DNA from: Clostridium rhizosphaerae
Lineage (GTDB): Bacteria; Bacillota; Clostridia; Clostridiales; Clostridiaceae
DNA: 64,000 nt
Direction: 5' to 3'
Assembly (NCBI RefSeq): GCF_016765585.1
Contig: NZ_JAESWC010000014.1
Location: 62,001-126,000, forward strand
The notes under the pieces were generated by a model, which was not told the origin of the DNA, did not search any database, and saw nothing but the letters and a program-made list of their open reading frames with translations. Positions 34,293 to 43,693 of this stretch are shown here, piece by piece. Positions within the stretch are counted from its first letter, which is position 1. Every line of letters begins with the position of its first letter. Made by a program: the position numbers and the translations under genes.

Positions 34293-34670
34293 TTGAATAT
34301 TGTAGTATCCTTCTTCTCTCAAGTGCCAATTTATGAGCAAATACAAAACCAAATAAAAGAACTAGTTTTAACTGGCGATCTAAAGCCTGGAGAAGCGCTG
34401 CCATCAATGCGCCTAATGGCCAAGGATTTAAAAGTAAGCTTAATAACTGTAAGGCGTGCTTATGAAGAGCTGGAGCACGAAGGTGTAATTACAACTTTAC
34501 ATGGAAGAGGCTGCTTTGTATCAGATATTAATGTAGACAAAATTAAGGAAATTAATATGAATATGCTTAAGGAGCGTCTTGAGGAAATAGTGGTATTCTC
34601 AAAAACCTGTGGTATATCAAAGGAAGAGTTTAAAAATATGTTAGATGAAATGTATGAGGTGGATAAATGA
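34293..34670 (+). CDS. GntR-family regulator, YtrA subfamily
   Basis: A 125-residue regulator. The GntR winged helix covers about 10-78 (PIYEQIQNQIKELVLTGDLK, PGEALPSMRLMAKDLKVSLI, RRAYEELEHEGVI). The effector domain is very short, as in YtrA proteins that control ABC transporters. The start is TTG at 34293 after GGAGGTGA. The gene overlaps the following ATPase start by four bases. It probably represses its own operon through the inverted repeat at 34244-34276. Cell-wall antibiotics induce the Bacillus ytr operon; whether that holds here is unknown. Confidence 0.92.
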   Translation: MNIVVSFFSQVPIYEQIQNQIKELVLTGDLKPGEALPSMRLMAKDLKVSLITVRRAYEELEHEGVITTLHGRGCFVSDINVDKIKEINMNMLKERLEEIVVFSKTCGISKEEFKNMLDEMYEVDK

Positions 34671-35524
34671 TGACTGATTATGCTTTAGAAGTCAAAAACT
34701 TATATTCGAATGTGGGCAATTTTTCTCTTATAGATGCTAATTTGTCACTTGAAAAAGGTACTATTACAGGTTTTATCGGAAAAAACGGCTCAGGTAAAAC
34801 CACTTTCATAAAGACAATCCTAGATTTACTTCCAAAGTCAAAAGGAAAAGTATTATTTTTTGGTAAAACTATGGATGGTAATGAAGAAGAAATAAAGTCA
34901 CGACTTGGAGTAGTATTTGACAGTCTTATTTATTCACAAGCTTTAAAAGCTAAAACCATAATGAATACTTTAGCACCTTTTTATCCTAATTTTGACCAAA
35001 CTTACTTTAACAAGCTTATGAATAAATTTGAATTAGATCCTGATAAAAAACTTAAGCATTATTCAAAGGGTATGCAGATGAAATTTTCAATTATTATGAC
35101 TCTTTCGCAAAAACCAGATCTACTCATCTTAGACGAGCCTACTGCAGGGCTTGATCCTGTTGCAAGAGCTGAGGTATTAGACCTTTTATATGACATAATT
35201 CAAGACGAAGAAAAGACTATATTTTTTTCAACTCATATTACCTCTGACTTGGACAAAATAGCTGACTATATAACATTGATAGATAGTGGTAAAATTCTGT
35301 TTACACAAGCAAAGGATGAAATGCTGGAAAGTCACGCTTTAGTGCATGTAGATAAGAAAAATATGACAGATGAAATAAAATCCTTATTTATAGGACTTAA
35401 AGAATCCTCCTTTGGCTATGAAGGAATTATATCAGATAAAAGTAAGCTGTCACTTATTCCAAATGCAAAAGTAACTAAGCCTAGTGTTGAAGATATTATG
35501 ATTTACAGAGGTGGATTGAAATGA
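34667..35524 (+). CDS. ABC transporter ATP-binding protein (YtrB-like)
   Basis: A 285-residue ATPase. Walker A is GKNGSGKTT (about 42-50), the signature is a divergent YSKGMQMK, Walker B LLILDEPTAGLDP and switch FFSTHITSDLD. The signature SKGM is common in this small-transporter family. It overlaps the regulator and the following membrane gene by four bases each, so regulator, ATPase and membrane subunits are translationally coupled. Export or release of a lipid-linked or antimicrobial compound is inferred from YtrA-linked systems. Confidence 0.9.
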   Translation: MMTDYALEVKNLYSNVGNFSLIDANLSLEKGTITGFIGKNGSGKTTFIKTILDLLPKSKGKVLFFGKTMDGNEEEIKSRLGVVFDSLIYSQALKAKTIMNTLAPFYPNFDQTYFNKLMNKFELDPDKKLKHYSKGMQMKFSIIMTLSQKPDLLILDEPTAGLDPVARAEVLDLLYDIIQDEEKTIFFSTHITSDLDKIADYITLIDSGKILFTQAKDEMLESHALVHVDKKNMTDEIKSLFIGLKESSFGYEGIISDKSKLSLIPNAKVTKPSVEDIMIYRGGLK

Positions 35525-36216
35525 CAGTTACAGATAAATACTGGCTTCAAGTCAACAAAAAATATTTCAAATATGATATCATCGGAATAATTATTTTCAG
35601 TGGTTTTCTTGGATTTGCAAGCCCTTTAGGAATTTGTTTCTACATGTATAGAATTATCAGCTATTCAATGAGGTATTTAAACATAAACAGCTTATTTTCC
35701 GGTGGAATAGAAGGTTTAAATCAAGTTTTGACTATGCCATTTTCCAGAGAGCAGATTTATAAGACCTATATAAAAATGATACTGTCTATGTCGGCTATAT
35801 TTACAGCTATAGTCTCATTGAGCAAATACGTTTATGTCTTAATTGGAGGACAAGGAACTGCTGTTTATGAAGATGGAATGGTTATTCACACAAATCTTAT
35901 TACCAATACAGCTTACTATTTATTATTTCTTTGTTCACTTATTTTGCTTATTATTACTCTTGTAAATAGAATAAATAGCAATACTCCAAAGACTAAAGGT
36001 AATTCGAATATATTTACATTTTTAATGATTATTTACTTGGTACTTATTAACTTTGTTGTAATGACTCTTTTTTTAAGAAGTTCACTTGGTAAAAATATAT
36101 ACTTTTCAGTAAGTTTTCTTGCAGCAATTTTACTGATATTTATTTTAGTAAAGAGCCTAAAGAAGAATTATAAAGAATTTGTATTAAGGTACAGGAGGTA
36201 TATTCATGTTGACTAA
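35521..36216 (+). CDS. ABC transporter membrane subunit (231 aa)
   Basis: A 231-residue membrane protein with about six hydrophobic segments and little else recognisable. It begins MTVTDKYWLQVNKKYFKYD, then FSGFLGFASPLGICFYMYRI. It lies between the ATPase and a second membrane subunit with overlaps on both sides (4 and 11 bases). By position it is one half of the membrane channel, resembling the ABC-2-type membrane proteins of YtrA-controlled operons. Function as permease is inferred from operon structure. Confidence 0.8.
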   Translation: MTVTDKYWLQVNKKYFKYDIIGIIIFSGFLGFASPLGICFYMYRIISYSMRYLNINSLFSGGIEGLNQVLTMPFSREQIYKTYIKMILSMSAIFTAIVSLSKYVYVLIGGQGTAVYEDGMVIHTNLITNTAYYLLFLCSLILLIITLVNRINSNTPKTKGNSNIFTFLMIIYLVLINFVVMTLFLRSSLGKNIYFSVSFLAAILLIFILVKSLKKNYKEFVLRYRRYIHVD

Positions 36217-36961
36217 AATATATAACATGCAAAAACTTCTCCTTCAAAATGGAGCTCCTCCTTTTGGAAGCGGTAACAGCAATGTATTCGCTGCTCAAAA
36301 ATATACAAATCTAGATAAAGCCTTTGCAATATCAATCTTAGCTATCAGCAGTATTTATCTTTTTACTGTGGATCAGTCTATGATTTTTATATTAATGGCT
36401 TCATTTACAGCACTTATAATAGGCGGTTTTACAAGTTACAACAGCGACATAATTGGATTACTTCCTGTATCAAAGAAATTTAAGTTTATAAATTTATATT
36501 TAGCTGGTTTCATATTATTTCTCATAGAATATATTATACTTATTGGAATTTCCTATTTGTTTTATGGTTTGCTTTACTTATCAGCCTTCCTTATTAACGG
36601 AGGCAATATAGCTCAATCATCAGATGTTTCAAATAATATCCTTGGAATGGAAGCTTCAATTTTATTTCTGTTACTAGTGGCTATGTATTACTTAATAATT
36701 TTGACTATAATATTCATTAAAAATCAAAAGATACGTTTTAGCTGCGGAGTAGGATTTTCATTATGCTATTTAGCATTTCTTCATATTCTTAAGAACAAGA
36801 TAGCCTCTAATCCGAATACATCAGCTGCTCATGATATGCTAAATAAATTTCAGCTTCTCCCAAACAAACTTGAATTTTTAAAAAACTACAGCATAGCTAC
36901 AACAGCAATATTAGCCTTATCCATATTAATAAGCTATCTTTTATATAAAGGAAAGAACTGA
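36206..36961 (+). CDS. ABC transporter membrane subunit (ABC-2/DUF3021-like, 251 aa)
   Basis: A 251-residue membrane protein with about six helices. The opening MLTKIYNMQKLLLQNG and GGFTSYNSDIIGLLPVSKKF are typical of ABC-2-type permeases with an N-terminal soluble stretch and a PVSKK turn. It starts inside the previous gene and ends about 75 bases before a strong terminator. It likely pairs with the 231-residue protein and the ATPase. Confidence 0.82.
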   Translation: MLTKIYNMQKLLLQNGAPPFGSGNSNVFAAQKYTNLDKAFAISILAISSIYLFTVDQSMIFILMASFTALIIGGFTSYNSDIIGLLPVSKKFKFINLYLAGFILFLIEYIILIGISYLFYGLLYLSAFLINGGNIAQSSDVSNNILGMEASILFLLLVAMYYLIILTIIFIKNQKIRFSCGVGFSLCYLAFLHILKNKIASNPNTSAAHDMLNKFQLLPNKLEFLKNYSIATTAILALSILISYLLYKGKN

Positions 36962-37035
36962 GAAATAATGAGGTACTGCAAAACTATGTTAAAAATACTT
37001 CTTTAGAATATCTATTATAATTTCATTTAGTATAA

Positions 37036-37070
37036 AAAAGGTACTTTAGCCGCTGTCTAAAGTACCTTTT
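37036..37070. terminator. Bidirectional terminator
   Basis: AAAAGGTACTTTAG / CTAAAGTACCTTTT with a seven-base loop, between the convergent YtrA-type operon and the GH65 gene. Confidence 0.9.
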
Positions 37071-37078
37071 ATTCATCC

Positions 37079-39397
37079 TTAATTCTTCATCCTTAATTCT
37101 TCGTTGCTAATTATCTTCTTTTCTCCCCTATGAACTATCTCCAAGCTCTCGCCTTCAAGCATCCTGTAGCTTGTTCCATCCTTATTCACCTTTATTTCAA
37201 TAAGCCTTCCTCTATAAGTCACCTTAAATTTATATTCCTGCCATTCTTTTGGGATGTATGGATTAAAGCTTATAGTATCTTCATATACTCTCATTCCTGC
37301 AAAGCCATTCACAAGACACATTCCGGCTCCAGCCATATTTGCAGCGTGAATTCCATCCTTTGTATTTCTATGAGAATCTGTTAGATCCATGGTTGCTGTT
37401 TCCATAAAATACTTATAAGCCTTATCATGGTATCCCACCTCACTTGCCATTATGCTGAAGATACAGGTGGATAAAGAAGAGTCATGGGTAGTTACTTTTT
37501 CATAGAAATCATAATCTCTTCTCTTTTGCTCAATATCAAATTTATGGTTAAGCAGAAATTCAGCTAATACTAAATCAGCCTGTTTGCATACCTGGTGCCT
37601 ATAAATAACTAAAGGGTGATAATGAAGAAGCAAAGGATAATTTTCCTTTGGAGTATTTTCAAAATCCCATGGAGTCTTATATAGGAAACTGTCATCTTGA
37701 AGATAAATGCCCAGTTCTTCATTATACGGTATATACATATTATCAGAAGCTTTTTTCCAAAATTGAAGTTCGTCTTCTATAAACCCTATTTTATTTATAA
37801 GCTCTTCATAAGCTTCCTTCGCGTTTTCTTTCATCCATACTGCTGTTTTATATGCATATTCTAAATTTTCTTTAGCCATTAGATTTGTGTAGCAATTATT
37901 ATTAACAATAGCTGTATATTCATCCGGTCCGGTTACATCATTTATACAGAATTTATTTCCCTTGTTTTCTATAAACTCTCCTAAGTCTGCCCAAAGCCTG
38001 GCTGTTTCAAAAAGTATTTCTGCTCCATAATTTAATAAAAAATCTTTATCTTCTGTTGCTTCCATATACCTTTTTATTGCAAAAGCAATATCAGCATTTA
38101 TATGGTACTGTGCTGTTCCTGCTGGAAAATAAGCTGAACACTCATCACCATCTATAGTTCTCCAAGGGTAAAGAGCACCTTTTTTATGAGACATTATTCT
38201 AGCTCTTTCTCTAGCATTGGGTAAAATGCTGTATCTATATTCTAAAAGCTTTCGGCTGATGTCAGGATTATTATATAGAAAGAATGGAAGCATGTATATT
38301 TCTGTATCCCAGAAGTAATGACCTTCATAACCCTCTCCACTTAAACCTTTAGCCCCAATATTAGTCTTGCCGTCTCTTCCTACAGACTGCAGAAGATGAA
38401 ACATATTAAATCTAATCCCCTGCTGAAGAAGGTCATCACCTTTTATTTCAATGTCAGTTTTATACCAAAAGTCATTCAAAAAATCTATCTGTTCCTTTTT
38501 TAGCTTATTAAAACCAGTTTCTTTACCATTAGCTGCTTCTGAAACAGCCAGCTTTATCATAGCGCTTTCTTCCATATGCTTTGAAGTAGTGTAGGCAATA
38601 TACTTATTTAACGTAATCATACTATCTTTCTCAGCTCTTATATTAAAACAAACTGAAACACTTAATTCATCTTTATTATTTTTTATAGTATATTCATTTT
38701 CAGTTAGTATTTCATTTTCCATTACACATGCTACAGCAAATTTAGTGTTATGTGTCTTTTGAACAAGTAACCCTCTAGTATCACATACCTTTGCCTCTTC
38801 TAATGAAAGCACCCTTCCTGTAAAACCTGAACCTACTCTTGGATCATTTTCTGCAGTTAGATTTGATACGTTTCCATCAATACAAGAAACCACTTTAATC
38901 ATTCCATCAAAATTTAAAGGAGTAATTTTATAATTTATGGCTGCCAAATGCTTATGTTTAAAGGATATTAGTCTTTCTATGTCAATTCTAACTTCTTTAC
39001 CCTTTTCAGAACGCCATATTAAATTTCTTTTTAATATACCTTCTTTAAAATTTAAACTTCTTTCGTAATCTAATAGTTGTCCCTTAAGCATATCAAACTC
39101 TTCATCTTCTATATAAAGTTTAACTATCTTACCATCAGTTATGTTAAGCATTGTTTGACTTTTATCTGCAAACCCATAGGCTGTTTCAGGATACTTAATA
39201 GTCTCACTTTCATAAAAAGCATTTATATAAGTTCCTTCAAGTCCAGTTCCCTTGGGCCCTTTATAGCCTTCCTCAAAATTACCCCTCATTCCTATATAGC
39301 CATTTCCTGCTGCAAACAGGCTTTCACTTACATAATTGTTCTCTATAATAAAATTTTTTTCAACAATACTCCAAAAATTAATAACATCATTTCTCAC
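37079..39397 (-). CDS. GH65 disaccharide phosphorylase (maltose/trehalose/kojibiose type)
   Basis: Cytoplasmic phosphorylase of 772 residues, normal for GH65. The catalytic acid is Glu493 in DVTGPDEYTAIVNNN. Phosphate-site and substrate residues are expected around GLSGEGYEGHYFWDTEIYM and HDSSLSTCIFSIMASEVGY, both present. It cleaves an alpha-glucosyl disaccharide with phosphate to beta-glucose-1-phosphate and glucose. The maltodextrin regulon context favours maltose; trehalose, kojibiose and nigerose cannot be excluded by eye. The start is GTG at 39397 after AAAGGAG. The LacI regulator gene lies 76 bases upstream, same strand. Confidence 0.88.
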   Translation of the reverse strand: MRNDVINFWSIVEKNFIIENNYVSESLFAAGNGYIGMRGNFEEGYKGPKGTGLEGTYINAFYESETIKYPETAYGFADKSQTMLNITDGKIVKLYIEDEEFDMLKGQLLDYERSLNFKEGILKRNLIWRSEKGKEVRIDIERLISFKHKHLAAINYKITPLNFDGMIKVVSCIDGNVSNLTAENDPRVGSGFTGRVLSLEEAKVCDTRGLLVQKTHNTKFAVACVMENEILTENEYTIKNNKDELSVSVCFNIRAEKDSMITLNKYIAYTTSKHMEESAMIKLAVSEAANGKETGFNKLKKEQIDFLNDFWYKTDIEIKGDDLLQQGIRFNMFHLLQSVGRDGKTNIGAKGLSGEGYEGHYFWDTEIYMLPFFLYNNPDISRKLLEYRYSILPNARERARIMSHKKGALYPWRTIDGDECSAYFPAGTAQYHINADIAFAIKRYMEATEDKDFLLNYGAEILFETARLWADLGEFIENKGNKFCINDVTGPDEYTAIVNNNCYTNLMAKENLEYAYKTAVWMKENAKEAYEELINKIGFIEDELQFWKKASDNMYIPYNEELGIYLQDDSFLYKTPWDFENTPKENYPLLLHYHPLVIYRHQVCKQADLVLAEFLLNHKFDIEQKRRDYDFYEKVTTHDSSLSTCIFSIMASEVGYHDKAYKYFMETATMDLTDSHRNTKDGIHAANMAGAGMCLVNGFAGMRVYEDTISFNPYIPKEWQEYKFKVTYRGRLIEIKVNKDGTSYRMLEGESLEIVHRGEKKIISNEELRMKN

Positions 39398-39473
39398 AAC
39401 AAAAATCTCCTTTCAACCATAACTAACAGGCTATTAAAGATACTAATTTAATTCAAAAATTTATTAAAAGGCT

Positions 39474-40484
39474 CTATTCAAGCCTTCTGCAAGATTCATT
39501 TTCAACAAGCTTATAACTCACGACCATATTTTTTTCTTCTACATCTTCCTTATTCATAAACTTTGTGAGAAGCCTCATGGCAACAGCTCCCATTTCATAC
39601 CTTGGCTGCCTTACTGTCGATATGGAAGGATAAAAAAATTCTGCAGCCTCTACCCCATCAAAACCCATAACAGAAATATCCTCAGGTATTTTAAGTCCTG
39701 ATTCCAAAATTGCTTTTGAAGCTCCAACAGCCATCAAATCTGAAGCACAAAATACAGCAGTAGGCTCTTGTCCACCATTTAAAATACTTTTCATATTTTT
39801 ATAGCCCGACTTATAGCCATAATTACCTTCATAAATTAGTTTTTCATCAACTTCAATATTGTTATTTATAAGTGCTCTTTTGTAGCCCATTATTCTTGGT
39901 GTCCCAGAGTTAGGATCATCAAATTTCCCTGCAATCATAGCAATTTTTTTATGACCTAATTTGCAAAGATAGCTTACAGCGTCGTAGGAAGCTTGCTCAT
40001 TATCTATAGTAACACTTGAAAGTATATTATTTTCATCCTTTGTAGCTATAAGTACTACTGGTATATTCATTTCCTCAAACTTTTTCATTGTATCTTTACA
40101 TATAGTATTACTTATAAACAACACTCCATCAACTTTCTTCTCATAAAACATATTTAGTGCTATTTTTTCCTTTTCATAATCCAAATCGGTATTACAAAGT
40201 ATAATATTATACTGATATATATTAGCAACATCCTCAATCCCTCTAACAATCTCCGGATAGAAGGCACTTGATATATCAGGAATTAAAATTCCCACAGTCA
40301 TAGTAGATTTCATCTTTAGACTTCTAGCTATAGCATTAGGCTGATAGTTAAGCTCTTTCATAGCATTTAATACAAGATTTCTTGTCTCCTCTGTAACTGA
40401 AGGATTATTATTTAAAACTCTAGACGCAGTCCCAAGACCAACTCCCGCAAGCTTAGCCACGTCTTTAAGGCTTATATTTCTCAT
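39474..40484 (-). CDS. LacI-family repressor of the maltodextrin genes (MalR-like)
   Basis: A 336-residue LacI/GalR regulator. The N-terminal helix-turn-helix is ISLKDVAKLAGVGLGTASRV with the hinge helix NAIARSLK. A periplasmic-binding-like effector domain follows (TMTVGILIPDISSAFYPEIV, HKKIAMIAGKFDDP, VFCASDLMAVGASKA, VMGFDGVEAAEF). I start at ATG 40484 after AAAGGAAG rather than 15 bases earlier. Putative operators with the LacI core AACGTT lie at 40550, 40838 and, as CCGT variants, before the amylopullulanase gene. It likely represses these genes until maltose or maltodextrin is present. Confidence 0.88.
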   Translation of the reverse strand: MRNISLKDVAKLAGVGLGTASRVLNNNPSVTEETRNLVLNAMKELNYQPNAIARSLKMKSTMTVGILIPDISSAFYPEIVRGIEDVANIYQYNIILCNTDLDYEKEKIALNMFYEKKVDGVLFISNTICKDTMKKFEEMNIPVVLIATKDENNILSSVTIDNEQASYDAVSYLCKLGHKKIAMIAGKFDDPNSGTPRIMGYKRALINNNIEVDEKLIYEGNYGYKSGYKNMKSILNGGQEPTAVFCASDLMAVGASKAILESGLKIPEDISVMGFDGVEAAEFFYPSISTVRQPRYEMGAVAMRLLTKFMNKEDVEEKNMVVSYKLVENESCRRLE

Positions 40485-40549
40485 GATTCTTCCTTTCATC
40501 TAAAACACTGAATAATATAAGATATTAGTATTACAATTCCAAAATACTC

Positions 40550-40562
40550 TGGAAACGTTTCA
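40550..40562 (-). promoter_or_regulatory. LacI/cre-type operator before the regulator gene
   Basis: TGGAAACGTTTCA with core GAAACGTTTC. It matches both LacI-family and CcpA cre patterns, so autoregulation or catabolite control are both possible. Confidence 0.6.
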
Positions 40563-40793
40563 TTTTGATGATATCATAATTGTAATTTTTTATCAATGCA
40601 TAAAATCTATAATTTTACAATAAGCATATATTATAGATGAACAGCTTCAACTATAAGTTAGTACAGCATGAAAAAGTGATGAAAACTCTCTATTTTCCCA
40701 CTGTATTAACTAAGTTTATGTATTGCTTATCTATATATAGTATTGTGAATGAATATTGTAAAAATTATGTCGTTTTGTGCTGTAAATTTATTA

Positions 40794-40822
40794 TTGATTC
40801 TATTTTTTTACAATGCTATAAT
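40794..40822 (+). promoter_or_regulatory. Promoter of the maltodextrin transport operon
   Basis: TTGATT (40794-40799), 17 bases, TATAAT (40817-40822). The operator GGAAACGTTTCC begins 15 bases after the -10. Confidence 0.78.
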
Positions 40823-40837
40823 AATTACATAAGGTTT

Positions 40838-40849
40838 GGAAACGTTTCC
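40838..40849 (+). promoter_or_regulatory. LacI-type operator before malE
   Basis: GGAAACGTTTCC, a perfect 12-bp palindrome in the expected initial transcribed region of malE. It is followed by a 15-bp perfect stem-loop (40851-40890) and a half-site ATGCAAACGTTAT at about 40902. Confidence 0.75.
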
Positions 40850-40850
40850 G

Positions 40851-40890
40851 AATAGTAGTATTCTATCTATTTTTCTAGAATACTACTATT
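40851..40890 (+). promoter_or_regulatory. Leader hairpin of malE mRNA
   Basis: AATAGTAGTATTCTA / TAGAATACTACTATT with a ten-base loop TCTATTTTTC. No T-tract follows, so it is unlikely to terminate; a 5' stabilising hairpin is the simplest reading. Confidence 0.7.
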
Positions 40891-40938
40891 AAAGCAAAAC
40901 CTATGCAAACGTTATCCGTATTAAAAGGGGGGTATACC

Positions 40939-42249
40939 ATGAAGGGTAAAAAATTATTATCAATTTTAATGACAACAGTTATGTTATCAGCTGTAGCTAC
41001 AGGCTGCAGCAAACCAGCTCCTACTACAACTACACCATCTGGCGGAGCTAATGATACAAAAACAGGTGAAGTTGTAAAGCTAGTTTATGCAAGAGGTCAG
41101 GATACTACAGGAGCAACAAACGAAATAGTTAAGCAGTTTAACGAAGCTCACAAAGGTAAAATTGAGGTTACTTTTGCAGAAATGCCTTCAGATAGCGGCA
41201 AGCAGCATGATCAATATGTAACTGTATTTAATGGTAAAGGAACTGATTATGACGTATTTGATGCAGACGTTATTTGGCCTGCAGAATTCGCCCAAGCTGG
41301 ATATGCACTTCCGCTTGACAAGTTCGTTGAAAAAGACGGAATCAACATGAAGGATTATATGAAAGGCCCAGTTCAAGCATTAACTTTTAAAGGACAGCTT
41401 TGGGGTATGCCAAAATTCATTGATGCAGGATTATTATTCTATAGAAAAGATTTAGTAACTAATGTTCCAGCAACTTGGGATGATCTTATAGCACAAGCTA
41501 AATCATTAAAAGGCAACACAGGTTCAGGATATTCATATATAATGCAAGCTAAACAATACGAAGGTTTAGTATGTAATGCTACAGAATTTATATCTGCTTA
41601 TGGCGGAAAAGTAGTTGACGGAGACGGAAATATAACTATAAACTCACCTGAAACTAAAAAAGGTCTAGAAGTTATGAAATCAATTGTTAAATCAGACTTT
41701 GTACCAAACAATGTCACTACATTTACTGAACCAGAATCAGATACAGCATTTATAGAAGGTAAAGCTGCTTTCTTAAGAAACTGGCCATATCAATGGGCAG
41801 AATCTCAAGACGCTTCTAAATCAAAAGTAGTTGATAAAGTTGGTGTTGCTCCACTTCCAAAAGGAAGCGTTGCATCCGCTGCAGCTCTTGGCGGTTGGGT
41901 AACAATGATTAATAAGTACAGCAAGCATCCAAATGAAGCTTGGGAATTCTTAAAATTCATGACCGGAGCAGACGGACAAAAGATTACTGCTGTTAAAGGC
42001 GGAAGTGCTCCAACATTATTATCTGTATACAATGATTCAGAAGTACAAAAGAACCCATTATTCGGAAACAAAGATTTCGTTGCTGGTCTTTCAGCAGCAG
42101 TATCAAGACCAGTTTCACCAATATATCCAAAACTTTCTGATATCATGCAAGTTGAAATATCCAAATACTTAGCAGGAAGCCAAGATGTTGATACAACAAT
42201 TAAGAATATGGATACAAAGATGAAGGAAGCTGTTACAGCAGCTAAATAG
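40939..42249 (+). CDS. Maltodextrin-binding lipoprotein
   Basis: Extracellular binding protein of 436 residues. The signal peptide ends in a lipobox ATGC (Cys23), followed by a threonine/proline linker. The mature domain has carbohydrate-binding family 1 features: KLVYARGQDTTGATNEIVKQ, VTFAEMPSDSGKQHDQYV, a DVIWPAEFAQAGYALPLD segment and GGWVTMINKYSKHPNEAWEF. I start at ATG 40939 after GGGGGG; the upstream in-frame ATG at 40903 has none. It delivers sugar to the two permeases downstream. A hairpin without T-tract directly after the gene probably raises its expression relative to them. Confidence 0.88.
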   Translation: MKGKKLLSILMTTVMLSAVATGCSKPAPTTTTPSGGANDTKTGEVVKLVYARGQDTTGATNEIVKQFNEAHKGKIEVTFAEMPSDSGKQHDQYVTVFNGKGTDYDVFDADVIWPAEFAQAGYALPLDKFVEKDGINMKDYMKGPVQALTFKGQLWGMPKFIDAGLLFYRKDLVTNVPATWDDLIAQAKSLKGNTGSGYSYIMQAKQYEGLVCNATEFISAYGGKVVDGDGNITINSPETKKGLEVMKSIVKSDFVPNNVTTFTEPESDTAFIEGKAAFLRNWPYQWAESQDASKSKVVDKVGVAPLPKGSVASAAALGGWVTMINKYSKHPNEAWEFLKFMTGADGQKITAVKGGSAPTLLSVYNDSEVQKNPLFGNKDFVAGLSAAVSRPVSPIYPKLSDIMQVEISKYLAGSQDVDTTIKNMDTKMKEAVTAAK

Positions 42250-42257
42250 TAAACTAA

Positions 42258-42291
42258 TAAGAGCCATTAAGTAAAATCTTAATGGCTCTTA
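42258..42291 (+). terminator. Intercistronic hairpin between binding protein and permease
   Basis: TAAGAGCCATTAAG / CTTAATGGCTCTTA, six-base loop, no T-tract. Typical of 3' stabilisers or weak attenuators behind binding protein genes. Confidence 0.75.
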
Positions 42292-42339
42292 CAACATAAT
42301 GAGTTTATGGGGTTCAAACTGAAAGGGGGAAAATAGAGG

Positions 42340-43677
42340 ATGGAAGTTAAAACTAAAATTTCACCAAAAACTAAACATAAAAAGTACAAGCGTACTTCAA
42401 GCGAGACAAGACTTGGCTACCTTATGATAGCTCCAGCAATGCTAATAATATTTGTTATTGCTCTCTATCCTGTTGCACGTTCATTTTATCTTAGTCTATT
42501 TGACTTAAGATTAAATCATCCAACTAAAAATGCTACTCACTTAAGCTATCAATTCGACTTAGAAAGATATTTAAATAATTTTGACCTTGTTAAGGGAAAC
42601 CTTAAAAGAGCAGCAAATGATTCTACAGGAGATTCTAAAGAAAAGCTCTTAAGTGCAGTTACTGACATAGAGGACCTTAATAAAACTATTTTTAGTCAAA
42701 GCGAAGTTGCTGCAAAAGAAAAGACAGCAAGAAGTTATGTAGATAACTTTAAGCCTATTGAAGATGATAAAATAAAATTTGCTCAAATCGATAAAGCTAC
42801 AGCAGAAAAAGTCTTAGACAAATATAATTCACTTTTAAAAACACTACCTACACTAACTGTAAATGAGGACGCCAAACCTTCTTTAGATAAAGGTACTGGT
42901 CTTATGCAGGAAGTTAGAGACTCAATTATAAGCCCTAACTTTGTAGGTTTAGATAATTACATTTACTTCGGAAAAGACAGCAGGTTCTGGGAAGCTACAG
43001 GCTACACCTTTAAGTTCACAATTATATCCGTATTTATAGAACTTGTTCTTGGACTAATGGTTGCTTTGATAATAAACAGAAGCTTTAAAGGCAGAGGTAT
43101 AGTGAGAGCCTCAGTACTTATTCCATGGGCTATTCCTACTGTTGTATCTGCTTTAATGTGGAAATTCATATACGATGGACAATTCGGTATCATTTCATAT
43201 ATATTAGCAAAACTTCATATTATATCAAATCCAGGAGTCTTATTAACTAGTAACTTTGGTGCAAAGTTCTCTGTTGTATTTGCAGATGTTTGGAAAACAA
43301 CTCCTTACATGGCACTGCTCCTTCTTGCAGGACTTCAAACCATTGATTCAACCTTATACGAAGCTGCAGATGTTGATGGTGCTACAAAACTTCAGCAATT
43401 CTTCAGGGTGACTCTTCCTCTTTTAAAACCAACTATGCTTGTTGCATTGCTATTTAGAACACTGGATGCCTTTAGAATATTTGACTTGGTTTATGTATTG
43501 ACAGGTGGAGGAAACAGTACAGAAACGATAACCTCCTATGCTTATAAAACAATGTTTGCTCAAATGGAATTTGGTAAGGGTTCTACCCTATCAGTTGTAC
43601 TATTTATATGCGTTGCATTCATAAGTATAGGTTATGTTAAAATACTTGGCGCTGATGTAATGTCAAATGAAAACTAG
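42340..43677 (+). CDS. Maltodextrin ABC permease (MalF type) with large inserted loop
   Basis: A 445-residue permease, well above the roughly 300 residues of most sugar permeases of this class. The first helix is at about 27-50. Residues about 60-198 are a hydrophilic, lysine- and aspartate-rich, probably helical insert before the usual FVGLDNYIYFG start of the permease core. The coupling loop is YEAADVDGATKLQQFFRVTL. E. coli MalF also has a large periplasmic loop, but at a different place (between helices 3 and 4). It overlaps the next gene's long reading frame but not its likely start. No ATPase gene lies here; a shared MsmX-type ATPase elsewhere is expected. Confidence 0.86.
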   Translation: MEVKTKISPKTKHKKYKRTSSETRLGYLMIAPAMLIIFVIALYPVARSFYLSLFDLRLNHPTKNATHLSYQFDLERYLNNFDLVKGNLKRAANDSTGDSKEKLLSAVTDIEDLNKTIFSQSEVAAKEKTARSYVDNFKPIEDDKIKFAQIDKATAEKVLDKYNSLLKTLPTLTVNEDAKPSLDKGTGLMQEVRDSIISPNFVGLDNYIYFGKDSRFWEATGYTFKFTIISVFIELVLGLMVALIINRSFKGRGIVRASVLIPWAIPTVVSALMWKFIYDGQFGIISYILAKLHIISNPGVLLTSNFGAKFSVVFADVWKTTPYMALLLLAGLQTIDSTLYEAADVDGATKLQQFFRVTLPLLKPTMLVALLFRTLDAFRIFDLVYVLTGGGNSTETITSYAYKTMFAQMEFGKGSTLSVVLFICVAFISIGYVKILGADVMSNEN

Positions 43678-43693
43678 AATGGGAGGAGAAAAG

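Noticed and set aside
40637-40855. A 72-codon frame in the malE leader region
   Set aside because: It overlaps the promoter and operator, has no ribosome site and an unremarkable Cys/Tyr-rich composition.
42258-42291. True terminator after the maltodextrin binding-protein gene
   Set aside because: No T-tract follows and the permease genes continue in the same direction with their own ribosome sites but no clear promoter.
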